Shown one piece after another: positions 8,880 through 19,084 of a stretch of DNA of 64,000 bases. Source of the DNA: Guillardia theta CCMP2712 (taxonomy: Eukaryota > Cryptophyceae > Pyrenomonadales > Geminigeraceae); the NCBI RefSeq assembly GCF_000315625.1, contig NW_005434673.1:1261032-1325031 (forward strand). The letters are read 5' to 3'. The position numbers and the translations under genes are program-made. The notes beneath the pieces were generated by a model that did not search any database, was not told where the DNA came from, and saw only the letters and a program-made list of their open reading frames with translations. Each line of letters begins with the position of its first letter. Positions within the stretch are counted from its first letter, which is position 1.

Positions 8880-10797
8880 TCAAACGTTGGTGAACTTCTT
8901 GAAGTTTTCGACAGTGCGAACTTCAGGGGAGGAAGGCTCGAGGACCTTCACTTGTCCGTCCTTGGTAACGAGAGAGATGGTTGGGAAAGACTTGGCCTTG
9001 AAGGTCTCCTGAACAAACTCACGGTCCTCATCTCCACGGTACTTGAGAACTTGGATCTGCTCTCAAAATGAGATCGCAGCTCCTATGGCCGTTGCCGTCC
9101 TCTCATTCATTACCTTGTCTCCGTACTGGGAAGCGAACTTCTCGAGCTCCTCCTCCATGCCCTGCGACACGTCAGACCCTCGCGATGCCAACATCATTTG
9201 CCGGACCATGCAGAACTTGCACCAGGGAGCATAAGTGACAACAAGAGCGTCCTTGCCGGCAGATGTGATCTTGATGGCGTCGTTCTTGGAAAGGTTCTTC
9301 ACCTGTCACAACATCAACAACATGCCAACTTCGCCTCATCCCCGTACCTTGCTCTTGCCGTCCTCCCACAAGTCCCTGTCGAAGGTCCTCTCAGCTCCGG
9401 CCACATGGATGCCGCACTCGGTCTTGGCTGATCCATCCTTGTTGGCGAGACCAGTGAACCTGTAAGGGCTGAGGAGACAGCAGCTGCGTTGCTGACGCGT
9501 TTACCTTCCCTTGCGCTCAGCCGCGTAGTCCAACCACTCGGCTTTCTGTGACTCGATTAGGATGTGATCGTCCTTTCAATCTCATTCCCACCTTTCCGAC
9601 AAACTTGTAGTCGACGAACTTCACGGAGCCATCCTCAGGCACCTTGACAGTGTCCTTGGCGTCGCCAATCGAAGGGAATCCATCAGCGTGCAGGGGATGG
9701 ATTGGGATCTTGTATTTGGTGATGTAGTCGAAGCAATCCTCGAAGGTCCAATAAGCCAACGGGTTGATCTGACTTATGTCATACAGCAGTTTGACAACAT
9801 TTTCCTCGTGTCACCTTTGCCAACCCTCCGCCGATGGGAGCATTCTCGAACAGATCGATGTATGCACGCTCGAAGCCGTGATCCCTCCTGCGCCCGTTGA
9901 TCATGACGTCAGTGTTGAGAGTCTTGAGTCCTGAAAAACTTTGAAATCAGATCATCCCTCAAAGAACAGTCGGTGAGACCTCGCTGGAATGGCTCGACCT
10001 TGCAAACCTTGTCATACTGCTCGATGTCAATCTTCCACAAGTCGGCACCAAACTGCAAGAAAATGAGGGGAAAATGCAACAAACGAAGAGGTGTTGCAGA
10101 AATGGAACCTTCTTGTCGTATTCAGCTTTGTCCGCGCACCCAACAGCTTGAAAGACTTCGGCCTTGAACTTGTAATGCTTCTCGAGCTCGTTTAGGAAGG
10201 TCATCGTTTCTGGGAACAGGTGGAAGGTGTCGACCACCATGATCTTGACCTGATATAATGTCACGACCATAGACATCAACTCAATCCATCAACCTTGCCG
10301 CTCTCGAGGTACCCGAGTCTGTGAAGCAAGTGTGTAATCACACAATCTCCAGCAATCATTGCGTTGGGGAAAACAGCATTCTGAAAGTTGTCGACTTGCT
10401 TGAGAGCAAACATGGCCTGCTCCTCAAGGTGCTCGAGTCGCTTGTCCTTGGTCTGTCACCCTTGACTCAGCAACGCAGAAGGTGAGGGCGAGCAGCGTGA
10501 CCTGCTGGATCAATGCTTCCATGTCGAACGCCATGCGCGGCATGGTAGCATGCTTTCTGCACCACTCCCATCAGTCGACCAGAAGACATATCATGCTGCT
10601 CTATGGCACCTCGTCTGAGGACGGCTGTGCGCTTGCGCTGCACGAAGACGAGGAGTGGAGCTTCTGATAGGGCAAGCTCGTTAGTGAGGCAACAAGGAAT
10701 GATACTGTATGGATCACCGAGAAAGAGGAAGCATACCACCATGGTGGAACGCTGACGCGCTCAACAATGCAGCGAGGCAGAGAATGCTGCGAAGCAT
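8880..10797 (-). CDS. Plastid-type APS/PAPS reductase with C-terminal thioredoxin-like domain
   Basis: Reduces activated sulfate (APS or PAPS) to sulfite in sulfate assimilation. Exons, 3' part: 10452-10294, 10249-10109, 10052-9980, 9930-9815, 9768-9592, 9545-9505, 9459-9348, 9302-9114, 9056-8880; all phases agree. A leader starting at 10797 (MLRSILCLAALLSASAFHH) is a signal peptide with the ASAF motif of complex-plastid proteins. One or two exons between about 10740 and 10502 complete the transit region, and their joins are unresolved. Domain signs are DTFHLFPET, the catalytic ECGIH, and a thioredoxin domain with WCKFC and cis-Pro in SFPTI. The iron-sulfur ligands of classical plant enzymes are missing: the CC pair is a single Cys (VCKVEP), and the CxxC position reads SIGDAKDT. 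This resembles the cluster-free APR-B type known from Physcomitrella. Substrate choice cannot be read from sequence. Confidence 0.85.
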
Positions 10798-11105
10798 GTT
10801 CGCCTGTCCAAGAATACAATTAGGGTATGAACAAGAAGGAGCTTTCATCAAACTGAAAAGGCAGGAGCTCTTCTTCTATCGAATTTCCATCAGGCCTTCA
10901 TGAGATTTGCAATGCATCTGCTGTTCTCTACGTGATGTTGCCCCATCTAGTTCCCCCCCACCATCCTCTCCGCCTCCCCCGCCCACCTCGCCTTGCTACG
11001 CCTCGCTCTGCGACCCATACTCGTGGTTCTATCCCTCTTGTCAGCCTATCATTTCCTCCTGTTTCAACGCTCTCATGCTCTCATGCTCTTGTAATCCTTG
11101 CCATC

Positions 11106-11145
<40 letters not shown>

Positions 11146-11620
11146 CATCTCTTTCATTATTTCTTCCCACGCGACATTCCTTGCGGCGGCCTCGTGTAAG
11201 AAACATGAGAGACGCGATGTAAAAAGCCATGAGGGTAGGGTGAGAGGATTCCTGCACCGGTACATCTAGGTATCTACTGGTACTAAATAAACGGGAAATC
11301 AATGGGTCAGGGTGGTTCAACGACAGGGTGGAGGGTGTAAAGTACTACAAGAGGGGTTGGGTGGGGTTAAAAAATAATTTCCGGTAGGGGTATAATGTCC
11401 ATTAAAAGAGGGGGTGGGGGTTGCCATTCCCTTGGAATACAAAATTGGACATGAGAAAGTTTCGCTCAAAGTTTGAATCCGCAAAGTTTGTGAAATTGGG
11501 TAATTGGATGGGCTCGCCTCAGTGTAAAGATACTCATTAAATAGTGGATATGAATGCAATTGATGCCTTTTCAATTGTCTGTGTGGTACTCTGAGGCGGG
11601 TTTTATAGTTCTATCAGCGA
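10798..11620. other. Divergent intergenic region with (TCCTCG)n and G-rich tract
   Basis: Separates the reductase and AFG1-like starts, so it should hold both promoters. At 11107-11147 a (CCTCGT)n hexanucleotide repeat occurs, the same unit as at 42895-43020 and 45965-46040. From about 11300 to 11425 a G-strand-biased tract (GGGTGGGGTT, GGTAGGGGT, GAGGGGGTGGGGG) resembles those at 46130, 53000, 55300-57100 and 60800-61750. No gene recognised. Confidence 0.5.
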
Positions 11621-12934
11621 ATGAATCGCAGTGGACTAACAAGGGTGCGAGTGGTGGAGGGTAGTGGAACAGCAAGCTATGGCGACTTGTCAAGACCTAG
11701 TCTAGGAGGAACAAGAGCGGAGATGGGTGGGCCATGTGTGACAAGGCTGTTGTCACGCACGTTGAACAAGGCATGGCCTTGGCTTCAGCAACGAAAGTTC
11801 TCAAACGGCAGATCGAACGATTTCGCACGGCGCTACGAAGCCATGATTCGAGATGAAGTGATAAGAGAGGACGAGAGGCAGAGGAATTTGTTGAGGACTT
11901 TATCATTGATCTTCTCAAGAATAAGAAAGGAGGCGGCAATTTCAGACGGGCCCAAGTCAAACAGCGTCGCGAAGGCAAGGAAGGGTTGTTACATCCACGG
12001 ACCTGTCGGAGCTGGGAAGACAATGCTAATGCACATGTTCTATGAGAGTGTTCGCAGCCTAGTTCCCACTCGACGAATTCACTTCCATGAGTTCATGCTT
12101 TCAATTCATTCACGCATACACACCTGCAAGCAAACCCGACCAGGAGTTTCTGCGATTCAGGAGGTGGCGCGGGAGATGGCTCGCGAGAGTGAAGTTTTGT
12201 GCCTTGATGAAGTTCAGCTTGTGGACATCGCAGATGTTGCCATCCTCTCTCAGATTTTGCCTGTCCTGTGGCAGCATGGCGTCTGCATGATTGCAACGTC
12301 AAATGTTCCTCCGAGCAGGTTATTCGAGGGCGGGTTGAACAGACATGTTTACATGCCCAAGCTAGAGAGGCTTCTTGCTGACCATTGCTTCATCTTCGAC
12401 ATGTCATGCAGTGGGGTTGAGGACAGGGATCATCGCCAAGACGCGCGGCCTGCACCCGGGCTGTACCGACTCTCGAACGCAAGGGAATCCTTTGACAGCT
12501 TGTCAGTCATGTGGACTTTCCTTTCTGCTCTGGACTGTCAGAGAAATATAATCCAGCAACATCACAGTGAGAGTGGCAGGATTTCTCTACCTTACGGGAG
12601 AAGTTTGCTCGCTAAGAAGTTGGGGAGGAGAATCATTTGGTTAGAGTTTGCTTCCCTCTTCAACAGTGCAACTGGCGCAACAGACTTCCTGACGATCGCC
12701 AACAGGTAAGCTTGCAACTCAATAGCACGTCGGTAGATGACTGAGATGAAAGATTCGACGTATGCATCCTCTCCGGAGTTCCAAGTTTTGATCTTCACAT
12801 GCACAATGTGATGTTGAAGTCTAGGAAGGAAGCGACAATGACGTTGGGCATGCAGGAGGCGAGGAGGTTCATGAACTTCATTGACATCTTGTACGATGAA
12901 GGCTGCGGCCTGATCATCTCGGTGAGATCATGTT

Positions 12935-12965
<31 letters not shown>

Positions 12966-12978
12966 TTGTTTGTTTGTT

Positions 12979-13013
<35 letters not shown>

Positions 13014-13801
13014 TTGTTTGTTTGTTTGTGTTTGTCGCTGTCTCAGCCTCGTCGCCTCAGGCAGAAAAACCTGCGAATGAACTTCTGAAGGATGTTGTCG
13101 AATCCGAGGATCACCAGGTGCAGAGGCCAAAGAAACTTTTCCTCCTCTTCCCTCGACAATCTTCACTCCTCACTCTCCTACCAGCTTCTTCATCCTCTTC
13201 CTGCCACCGTCGACAGCCCAGAGCTCGCTGTACTTCGTCGAGGGGGCGCATCCTCGAGTAAGTTCAACTGGTGAACTTACTTGCTGGCCTCACTCGCTGC
13301 AGGCGCAGCAACGACCTACATCGGAGATACGGAATGGAGCAGCACTGGGAGGTTGGGAGTTTCTCTAGCGGCTCTGTCGGCTGTCAAGGAGCTCTCGTTC
13401 TCCAAGCACAGAGCGGTGAAGTAGAGCAAGAGGAGGGAGAGGCAGGGAGGGGAGAAGTAAGAAAGAGGAGGAGGAATGAGAGGCGGAGTGAGAGGATGGA
13501 GAAGTTGAAGTGAGGAGGAGGAGGCGCAGTGAGGTGAAGGAGGAGGCACAGTGAGTTGGAGGAGGAGGTAGAGTGAGAGCTGGAGTGAGAGCTGGAGGAG
13601 GAGGTAGAGTGAGAGCTGGAGTGAGAGCTGGAGGAGGTGGTGGAGTGAGAGCTGGAGGAGGAGGTAGAGTGAGAGCTGGAGTGAGAGCTGGTGCAGGTCT
13701 CTCGGCTCACGGAACTTCAAAGCTTCAACTATCTCGCTACTCGCAAGAGATGCTCAATGCTCGCCGACATCCTTCCTCTGCTCCCACTGCCTACATCCTG
13801 A
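11621..13801 (+). CDS. AFG1/LACE1-family P-loop ATPase, 6 exons
   Basis: Member of the AFG1/ZapE AAA+-like ATPases, which act in mitochondrial protein quality control in yeast and animals. Exons: 11621-12705, 12753-12921, 13061-13117, 13185-13257, 13303-13415, 13697-13801. Walker A is GPVGAGKTMLM, followed by the family motif RRIHFHEFML; Walker B is LCLDEVQLVDIADV, then ATSNVPPSRLF. Later exons supply TLGMQEARRFMNFIDILYD, GRLGVSLAALSAVKELSFS and the terminal VSRLTELQSF, all typical of the family. The N-terminus after Met35 (11723) is basic and hydroxylated, consistent with a mitochondrial presequence, and could be the true start. Intron 2 carries a (TGTC/TGTT)n repeat and intron 5 a purine-rich minisatellite. 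The canonical DEFQ of Walker B reads DEVQ here. Confidence 0.88.
12930..13030. repeat. (TGTC/TGTT)n microsatellite in AFG1-like intron 2
   Basis: Alternating blocks of TGTC and TGTT tetramers inside the 139-nt intron. A related (ACAG)n run lies at 6212-6233. Confidence 0.9.
13500..13690. repeat. Purine-rich minisatellite in AFG1-like intron 5
   Basis: Units built from GTGAGAGCTGGA and GGAGGAGGTAGA repeat about a dozen times inside the 281-nt intron, which explains its length against the usual 45 nt. Confidence 0.85.
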
Positions 13802-13815
13802 GCACAAGCCAGGCC

Positions 13816-15216
13816 TCATGATTGACCTCCTTTTGCTCGCATGACCTCGAGGAGGCGATCGACGAGCTGAGACTTATTGCCCGTGGTAGAGCAACTGCAA
13901 GTGGGTGAGAGCAATGAAACACGGGAACGAGGGGGGAGTTGAGGAGGGAGAAGCACAGTGAGAGGGGAGCACGGGGATAGGAAGGAAAGGAAGGAGCTCA
14001 CTTGTACTCCTTGAGAATCTCCTTGAGCTGAATGACCTTGAGGTCTCCGACGATGCTCGGATGGACCACAAACTTGAGCGACTCGCTCTTGTGAGCAGGA
14101 GCAGGAGCAGGAAGCTGCGGATCAACCTTCACTGTCTCCACTTCCAGCTGACTGAAGTCCAGTGAGCTCTCGCTCGACGATGCTCCATGTTGCTTCCCCT
14201 CCTGCTCAATCTCGTATGCCTCCAACTTGTTGTCGAAAGGCTCGGAGAAGGCCTCAAACTCCTCTGGCATGTCAACAGAAGTTTTCTTGCTCTCCTCCAT
14301 GTCGCTCGTCTTGTCCATATCCTCTTCTGAGATGTAGTTGTATCGATCTGTGCTGCAGTCTCAGCGCTAGCACATTCCCCTCCCCTTCCCCTCCACCACC
14401 GTGATCGCCGTTCTTGTCCAGCAACTCCAGGTTAGCCCCATTGATGAAGAACAGCTCTGGCGACTACACGGCTTGTCTTAGTCCTCCTCAACTATCTCGC
14501 TTGCCTCCTCCTGCTACTCTCCCTCCTCACCTCGTCGAGGAAGCTCCTTAGATTCTGGTAGTGATACCTCAACAACTCGAGCGCATTGCTGCTCCAGCCC
14601 TTCAGTCTTTCGCTTTCTCCTCCTTCTCTCTACCTCCCGTCGATCGTGTTGGCTTGCAGATGTCGCCCAACGTCTCGCATGGTCTGCCGCCCCCCGTTGT
14701 CCGCAAGGAAATTCACGACCAGCTGAGACAAGCTCTGTGAAGGAGCGTGAGAAGTCGTAGAGGGGGGGGACGAGGCTGGAAGTTTCAACAAGATAAGAAG
14801 CGGAAAGGATCGGAGGAGACGAGGAATAAGACGGGGAGAGAGCAACCTGCTGGATGTGACCTAGCTCAATCACGCTGTCCTTCTGTTTGCGACGAACGGT
14901 GATCCTGATCATTATGAGGACATGTCGGGGAGAGGATGCATGCAAGTGAAGAGGAGAGTTGAGGGCAGAGAGGGAGTTAGGTCGGCAGCGGCCTCTACCT
15001 GTCAATGGCGTCGTCGATGAAGATCGGCTCGAAGTCGTAAACATGCGAGCTGAACCAAGAGAAGTCAAACAAGGTTTTGTTTCCTTTGACTCACCTGCGA
15101 TCTAGGAGATCGCGATTGCAGCTGTTGCGCATCGATGCAAGAAAAACTCTTTTCCCTTTCTGGATTGTTGATTCACATGAAGGGTAGCGGAAAAGTAGAT
15201 GACAGGACTGGTGAGT

Positions 15217-15287
<71 letters not shown>

Positions 15288-16444
15288 GCGATGGCGATGG
15301 AGATGATGATGGAGATGATGATGGCGATGGTGGTGGTGGTGGTGATGATGATGATTGCGATGATGATGGCGATGATGATGGAGATGATGATGCAGATGAT
15401 GATGATGATGATGATGATGAGGTTGTGGTTTTGGTAGTGATTGTTGAGGACGAAGAGGTAAGGCAGGAACAGACCTGTTTGACTCTCGACATGGCGGGCA
15501 TGAAGTCCTTGTCGCCTGTCATCAGCACGCAGGCATCGTACCCATCCTGAAGTGAAGCATAATGCATCATATCCACCGCTGCAAAACCGTCACCATTGGC
15601 CCCGCCAGCATCGCATTGTCGCACCGAGACTGATGTCGACGCACTTCTCTTGTCCTCCTGTGTGTGTGAGCAGGTGAACTTCAAAGTTGCTCCTATCCAT
15701 CTCCTGGAACATGCGGACGCGAAGGCTCGACGGGTGGGTGCCGCTGCGGACCGAGCCGAAGACGATAACGCGCATTACGTCCACGAAGCGACCAGGCAGA
15801 TGACGCTGCAAGGTCTCTCGGATGAAGGCCTGGAGCTCCGCCCAGTCGATGGAGAAGTCTTCTATCCAGTTGGTTCCGAACTTCTTGATGAAGGGGCAAC
15901 GGCTCTGACCTCTGCTGAAGAAGCTGTAGAAGAGCCATGTCCCATCGATGAAGATCATAACCTTGATCGGTACCGGCATCAGATACCCTCGTGCTCCCTC
16001 CTCCCACACCAAGTCCCTTCTACTCGCTGCCGAACTCTCCTGCTCCTGCTTGCTGCTAGCCTCGCTCTTGGAGGTGTAGCTGAATGACGGCAGCCGGTCA
16101 AGCTGAACCTCGGGGATCCCAAATGAGTTGGAGAAGGTGAGAGGAGGCGATCCTCCACCTCGACCTCCTCTTGTTGTCTTTGTCCTCGAGTCTCCTGTTC
16201 GGCTGTTGGGATAGAACCTCTCCTCTTCTTGCTCCAGCTCACTTGCCTCGCTGCTCTCCCACACAGAAGGGATAGGCCAGCCCCTTCCTGGGTTGCCTTG
16301 CATTCTGCCATCCCCTCGTGGCATCTTCGCATTCAGCAGCATGGCTCCTGGCCTCAGAGCTGTGCAGGCTCGATGGTGATGTGGAAGGCACATGCTCAAG
16401 GGTATGGAGGATCTCATGAGAACGAGAAAAGCTGCGCCCCCCAT
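13816..16444 (-). CDS. NYN (PIN-like) nuclease domain protein with LOTUS and SAP domains, 10 exons
   Basis: Exons: 16444-15625, 15578-15475, 15159-15095, 15049-14999, 14904-14847, 14734-14634, 14606-14531, 14463-14400, 14359-14002, 13894-13816; total 1776 nt (591 aa) in one consistent frame. After a Gly/Ser-rich N-terminus comes the NYN fold: VMIFIDGTWLFYSFF, KCVDISLAVDMM, VLMTGDKDFMPAMSRVKQ and GKRVFLASMRNS, with the acidic residues expected in these RNases. Next is a LOTUS/OST-HTH-like module (LSQLVVNFLADNGGRQTM, NLRSFLDE, PELFFINGANLELL). The C-terminus is a SAP motif (LKVIQLKEILKEYN plus NKSQLVDRLLEVM). NYN-LOTUS combinations occur in MARF1/Limkain-type RNA regulators; RNA binding and cleavage is the likely role. 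Exons 6 and 7 are separated by an apparent 27-nt intron, which is doubtful. The start could lie at a downstream Met. Confidence 0.82.
15215..15425. repeat. (GAT)n-rich microsatellite in the NYN gene intron
   Basis: Twenty or more uninterrupted GAT triplets followed by GGCGAT/GGAGAT variants, within the 315-nt intron 15160-15474. It is by far the longest intron of that gene. Confidence 0.9.
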
Positions 16445-16692
16445 GTTTCACCGAAATTTTGTGGAGCTTGCTTCGTTCAAACTACCAGACGCGTCTGGTC
16501 GTGCTTGTGCTTTCCTTGATCTTGATCTCGGTTCAGCTCCTTTCTTCTAACGGAATTCTCGTTTCTGCACCCCTCATTCACCCTCTCTCCCTCTTTCCCT
16601 CTCTCTTCATCTCGCACTACCTCTTCCACCCTCCCCCTATCTTCCTCTCTCTCTCTCTCTCTCTCTCTTCCTCTCTTTTCTATCTCTCGCTT

Positions 16693-16741
<49 letters not shown>

Positions 16742-16887
16742 CCCCTGCTCTTTGCCCTGCCCTCCTTTCAGCTTCGCTCCACCATATCGGGGGCCGCTAG
16801 GGTTTAGAGGCTTCAGGGGGGCAGTGAGGGAGGGTGGGTGGATACAGACAATTGGGGGGGGTACCTTGATTTGTGTCCGTGGGAGGC
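16445..16887. promoter_or_regulatory. Divergent promoter region with (CT)n microsatellite
   Basis: Lies between the NYN-protein start (minus) and the methyltransferase start (plus). It contains long (CT)n runs at about 16650-16735 ending in ACACAC, then a G-rich stretch at 16790-16865 with GGGTGGGTGG and GGGGGGGG. No coding evidence. Confidence 0.4.
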
Positions 16888-18090
16888 ATGGCAAGACAAT
16901 GGTTGGCGACAGGGTTGGCGATGGCATGCAGGGCTGAGCGTTCGATGGCGGTCGCAAGTCTGCATGAAGGACCGAGGAGGTACCGCGAGAGACTTAGCAG
17001 AGCATGCTCTGCTGCTTGCAGACTGAGATCGGCGATCGGCGGGAGGCGGTGGGTGTCACAAGCAAGAATGTCCAGGGACCTTTGCGAGATATCAGAGCTT
17101 GATCAGTCGCAGAGCAACTGGAAGCAGCCCTCGATCGTCCTTGTACAGCCCTACCTGGACATGTTCTCTTGCTCTCCTCCTCCCCCCGGGCTCTGATGCC
17201 TTGCACAGGAACGTCGGGTCGGTGGCCCGAGTCATGATGAACTTCGGCCTGTCGGATCTGAGGATTGTTCGGCCAAGATGCGACCCCTTGTCCGAGCCCG
17301 CCATGTCCAACGCTTGCGCTGCAGTCCCCATCCTAGAGAATGCCAAGATCTACGACAATGTGAAAGAGATGTTGTCTGATTGCTGCTCACTGAGGTGAAG
17401 GTACGAGACGCCATTCGCGACAACGATCATGTGGTTGCCTGCACGGCTAGGAGAAGAACCCTGGAAGACATTCCAGTCATCTTTCCCTCTCAGCTTCGAT
17501 ACTTGCTGTCTGACGTCAGGGCTGTTCGCAACTTCGAAGAGAAACATCTGGTGGATACAAAACACGTGATGAAACTCGGCTTGTTGTTCGGAGCGGAGCG
17601 AAGTGGTTTGACTAACGAAGAGGTCGCGCATGCAGAGTATATCCTCAACATCCCGTCTTTTCCCGGTGATAATTCTCCCATCCTTGGGCTTCTCACTTTG
17701 ATCCCGCTAGGCTTCGGTGTCTTGAACCTTTCGCATGCTGTTGCCATCGTCGGGTACGAGTTGTGGCAGTTCCGAGAAGAGCGTGCGAGGCGGCCGTCGT
17801 ACCCACAGGTGCAAGAGCAAGAGCAAGAGCAAGAGCAAGAGCAAGTCCCTCGTGGAGCTCGGCATGCAACAAGATTGGAAGTTGTGCATGCCATGGACAG
17901 GCGAGAGCAGCAGCATGCAATCATGGCGTGCGATCGTCTGACGTTGATTGGCAGGATTGACGCTCGAATTCTGCAAGAGAAGCGAAAGTTCAACGCTAAC
18001 AGCCTTCGACGAGTGATGCTGCGAGGCTACGTCACAGAGAAAGAGCTGAGTTACTTCCATAGCATCCTCACGAGAATGTTTGAGGGATAA
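16888..18090 (+). CDS. SpoU/TrmJ-like tRNA/rRNA 2'-O-methyltransferase, 4 exons
   Basis: SAM-dependent RNA ribose methyltransferase of the SPOUT class, with a knotted fold. Exons: 16888-17162, 17209-17359, 17401-17665, 17711-18090 (introns of 46, 41 and 45 nt). SPOUT motifs are NVGSVARVMMNFGLSDLRIV after VLVQP (motif 1), LLFGAERSGLTNEEV (motif 2) and LNLSHAVAIVGYEL (motif 3). Intron 3 is a multiple of three and stop-free; removing it restores the compact family spacing between FPG and VLNLS. The first ATG (16888) opens an Arg/Ala-rich leader (MARQWLATGLAMACRAERS) consistent with organelle import. A Gln-Glu repeat (17815-17846, five or six CAAGAG units) and a C-terminal helical extension follow the catalytic domain. 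TrmJ is the closest type by motif spacing; the target nucleotide is unknown. Confidence 0.83.
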
Positions 18091-19084
18091 ACTAAGTGAG
18101 TGGAGCCTCGTACCAGCAAGAAACTAGGGGAGCGTCTCCTGCTTCCTACGATTCTTCGTACCAGGTTGAGATGTCTCCGACAAGCTCTCGTCTGTTCAGG
18201 AATTGAATGGAGCACGAGCACACTAATCGGATTGTAGCATGATCCTGCTGGAGAAGAGCGACTGACAGGCTTAGCCAAGCAAGGAGCTCGAAGGCTGCTG
18301 TCAGAAAGACTCAAGCACGTGAGCAGCGTACTGACGATGCTTCAGCAGTGCTGTTTCCGCTACCACCTCGTGTTTGTGACGTCAACTTTTATCCGATTGA
18401 TGTTGATGATTAAATCATCGCGATGACCCACTGGTCCGCCGGGCCTGACTGTAAGCTCTGAAGACCTACACTGGCAGCATCTTCCGAAGTGGGAGAGGGC
18501 CAGGAAGTCTGAGCTCGGAGGGCGCGAAAATGATGGCATACGAAAGAGGAGGACGAGCACGTTCCGTTGATGAAAACCGCATAAGAAGAGACGTTTCCAT
18601 TGCTGAGAAAGGAAAACTCGAAGATGACAAAATGAAGAGTCTGGGAAAACGCCGTTTTGTTATTGAAAAGCATGTCCTGCAAACAATTTATAAAAGTGCT
18701 TGCAGCCATGTAGAGCCCCGGGGCAGTGTGAAAAGGATGTACAAAGGACTAGAATTGAATCATAGCCTACTCGATCGAACTTCACTGCCGATAGTGAAGG
18801 TCATCGATGATCAGCGCAGTTTTGATTGTTTTTTGCCCGGAAGGCACCTGAGTGTAAGGCTGACGCAGTTACAGATCATCGGCCCGTACTGATTTCGGGC
18901 CGGGGATCACCAAGGCCGTTGAAGCCTTCCGACCGTCCGGTCGGCGTCTGAGTCCGTCGGCGATCCGATCAGAAACCGCGTGCCGGGGCCCGGCCGGGCG
19001 GCCCGGGCCGGCGAACTAAAACTTAGTATCTGTTTTTTTTTGTTTTACACCGAAGACCGTTATGGCTTCAGGGGGACCAGGAGC
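18091..19084. other. No recognised gene; small GC island
   Basis: A 120-codon plus-strand open frame (18533-18892) and antisense frames are present but match no family; transcription is uncertain. From about 18890 to 19015 the sequence becomes island-like (GGCCCGTAC, CGGGGCCCGGCCGGGCGGCC) and then drops to T-rich DNA just before the next gene. Confidence 0.4.

Noticed and set aside
10467-10742. Minus-strand frame between the reductase leader and first certain reductase exon as a single continuous exon
   Set aside because: Its phase does not connect to the exon ending MEALIQQ, so at least one intron is needed; left unresolved rather than forced.
15135-15437. Poly-Met protein frame
   Set aside because: Translation of a (GAT)n microsatellite inside an intron of the NYN gene.
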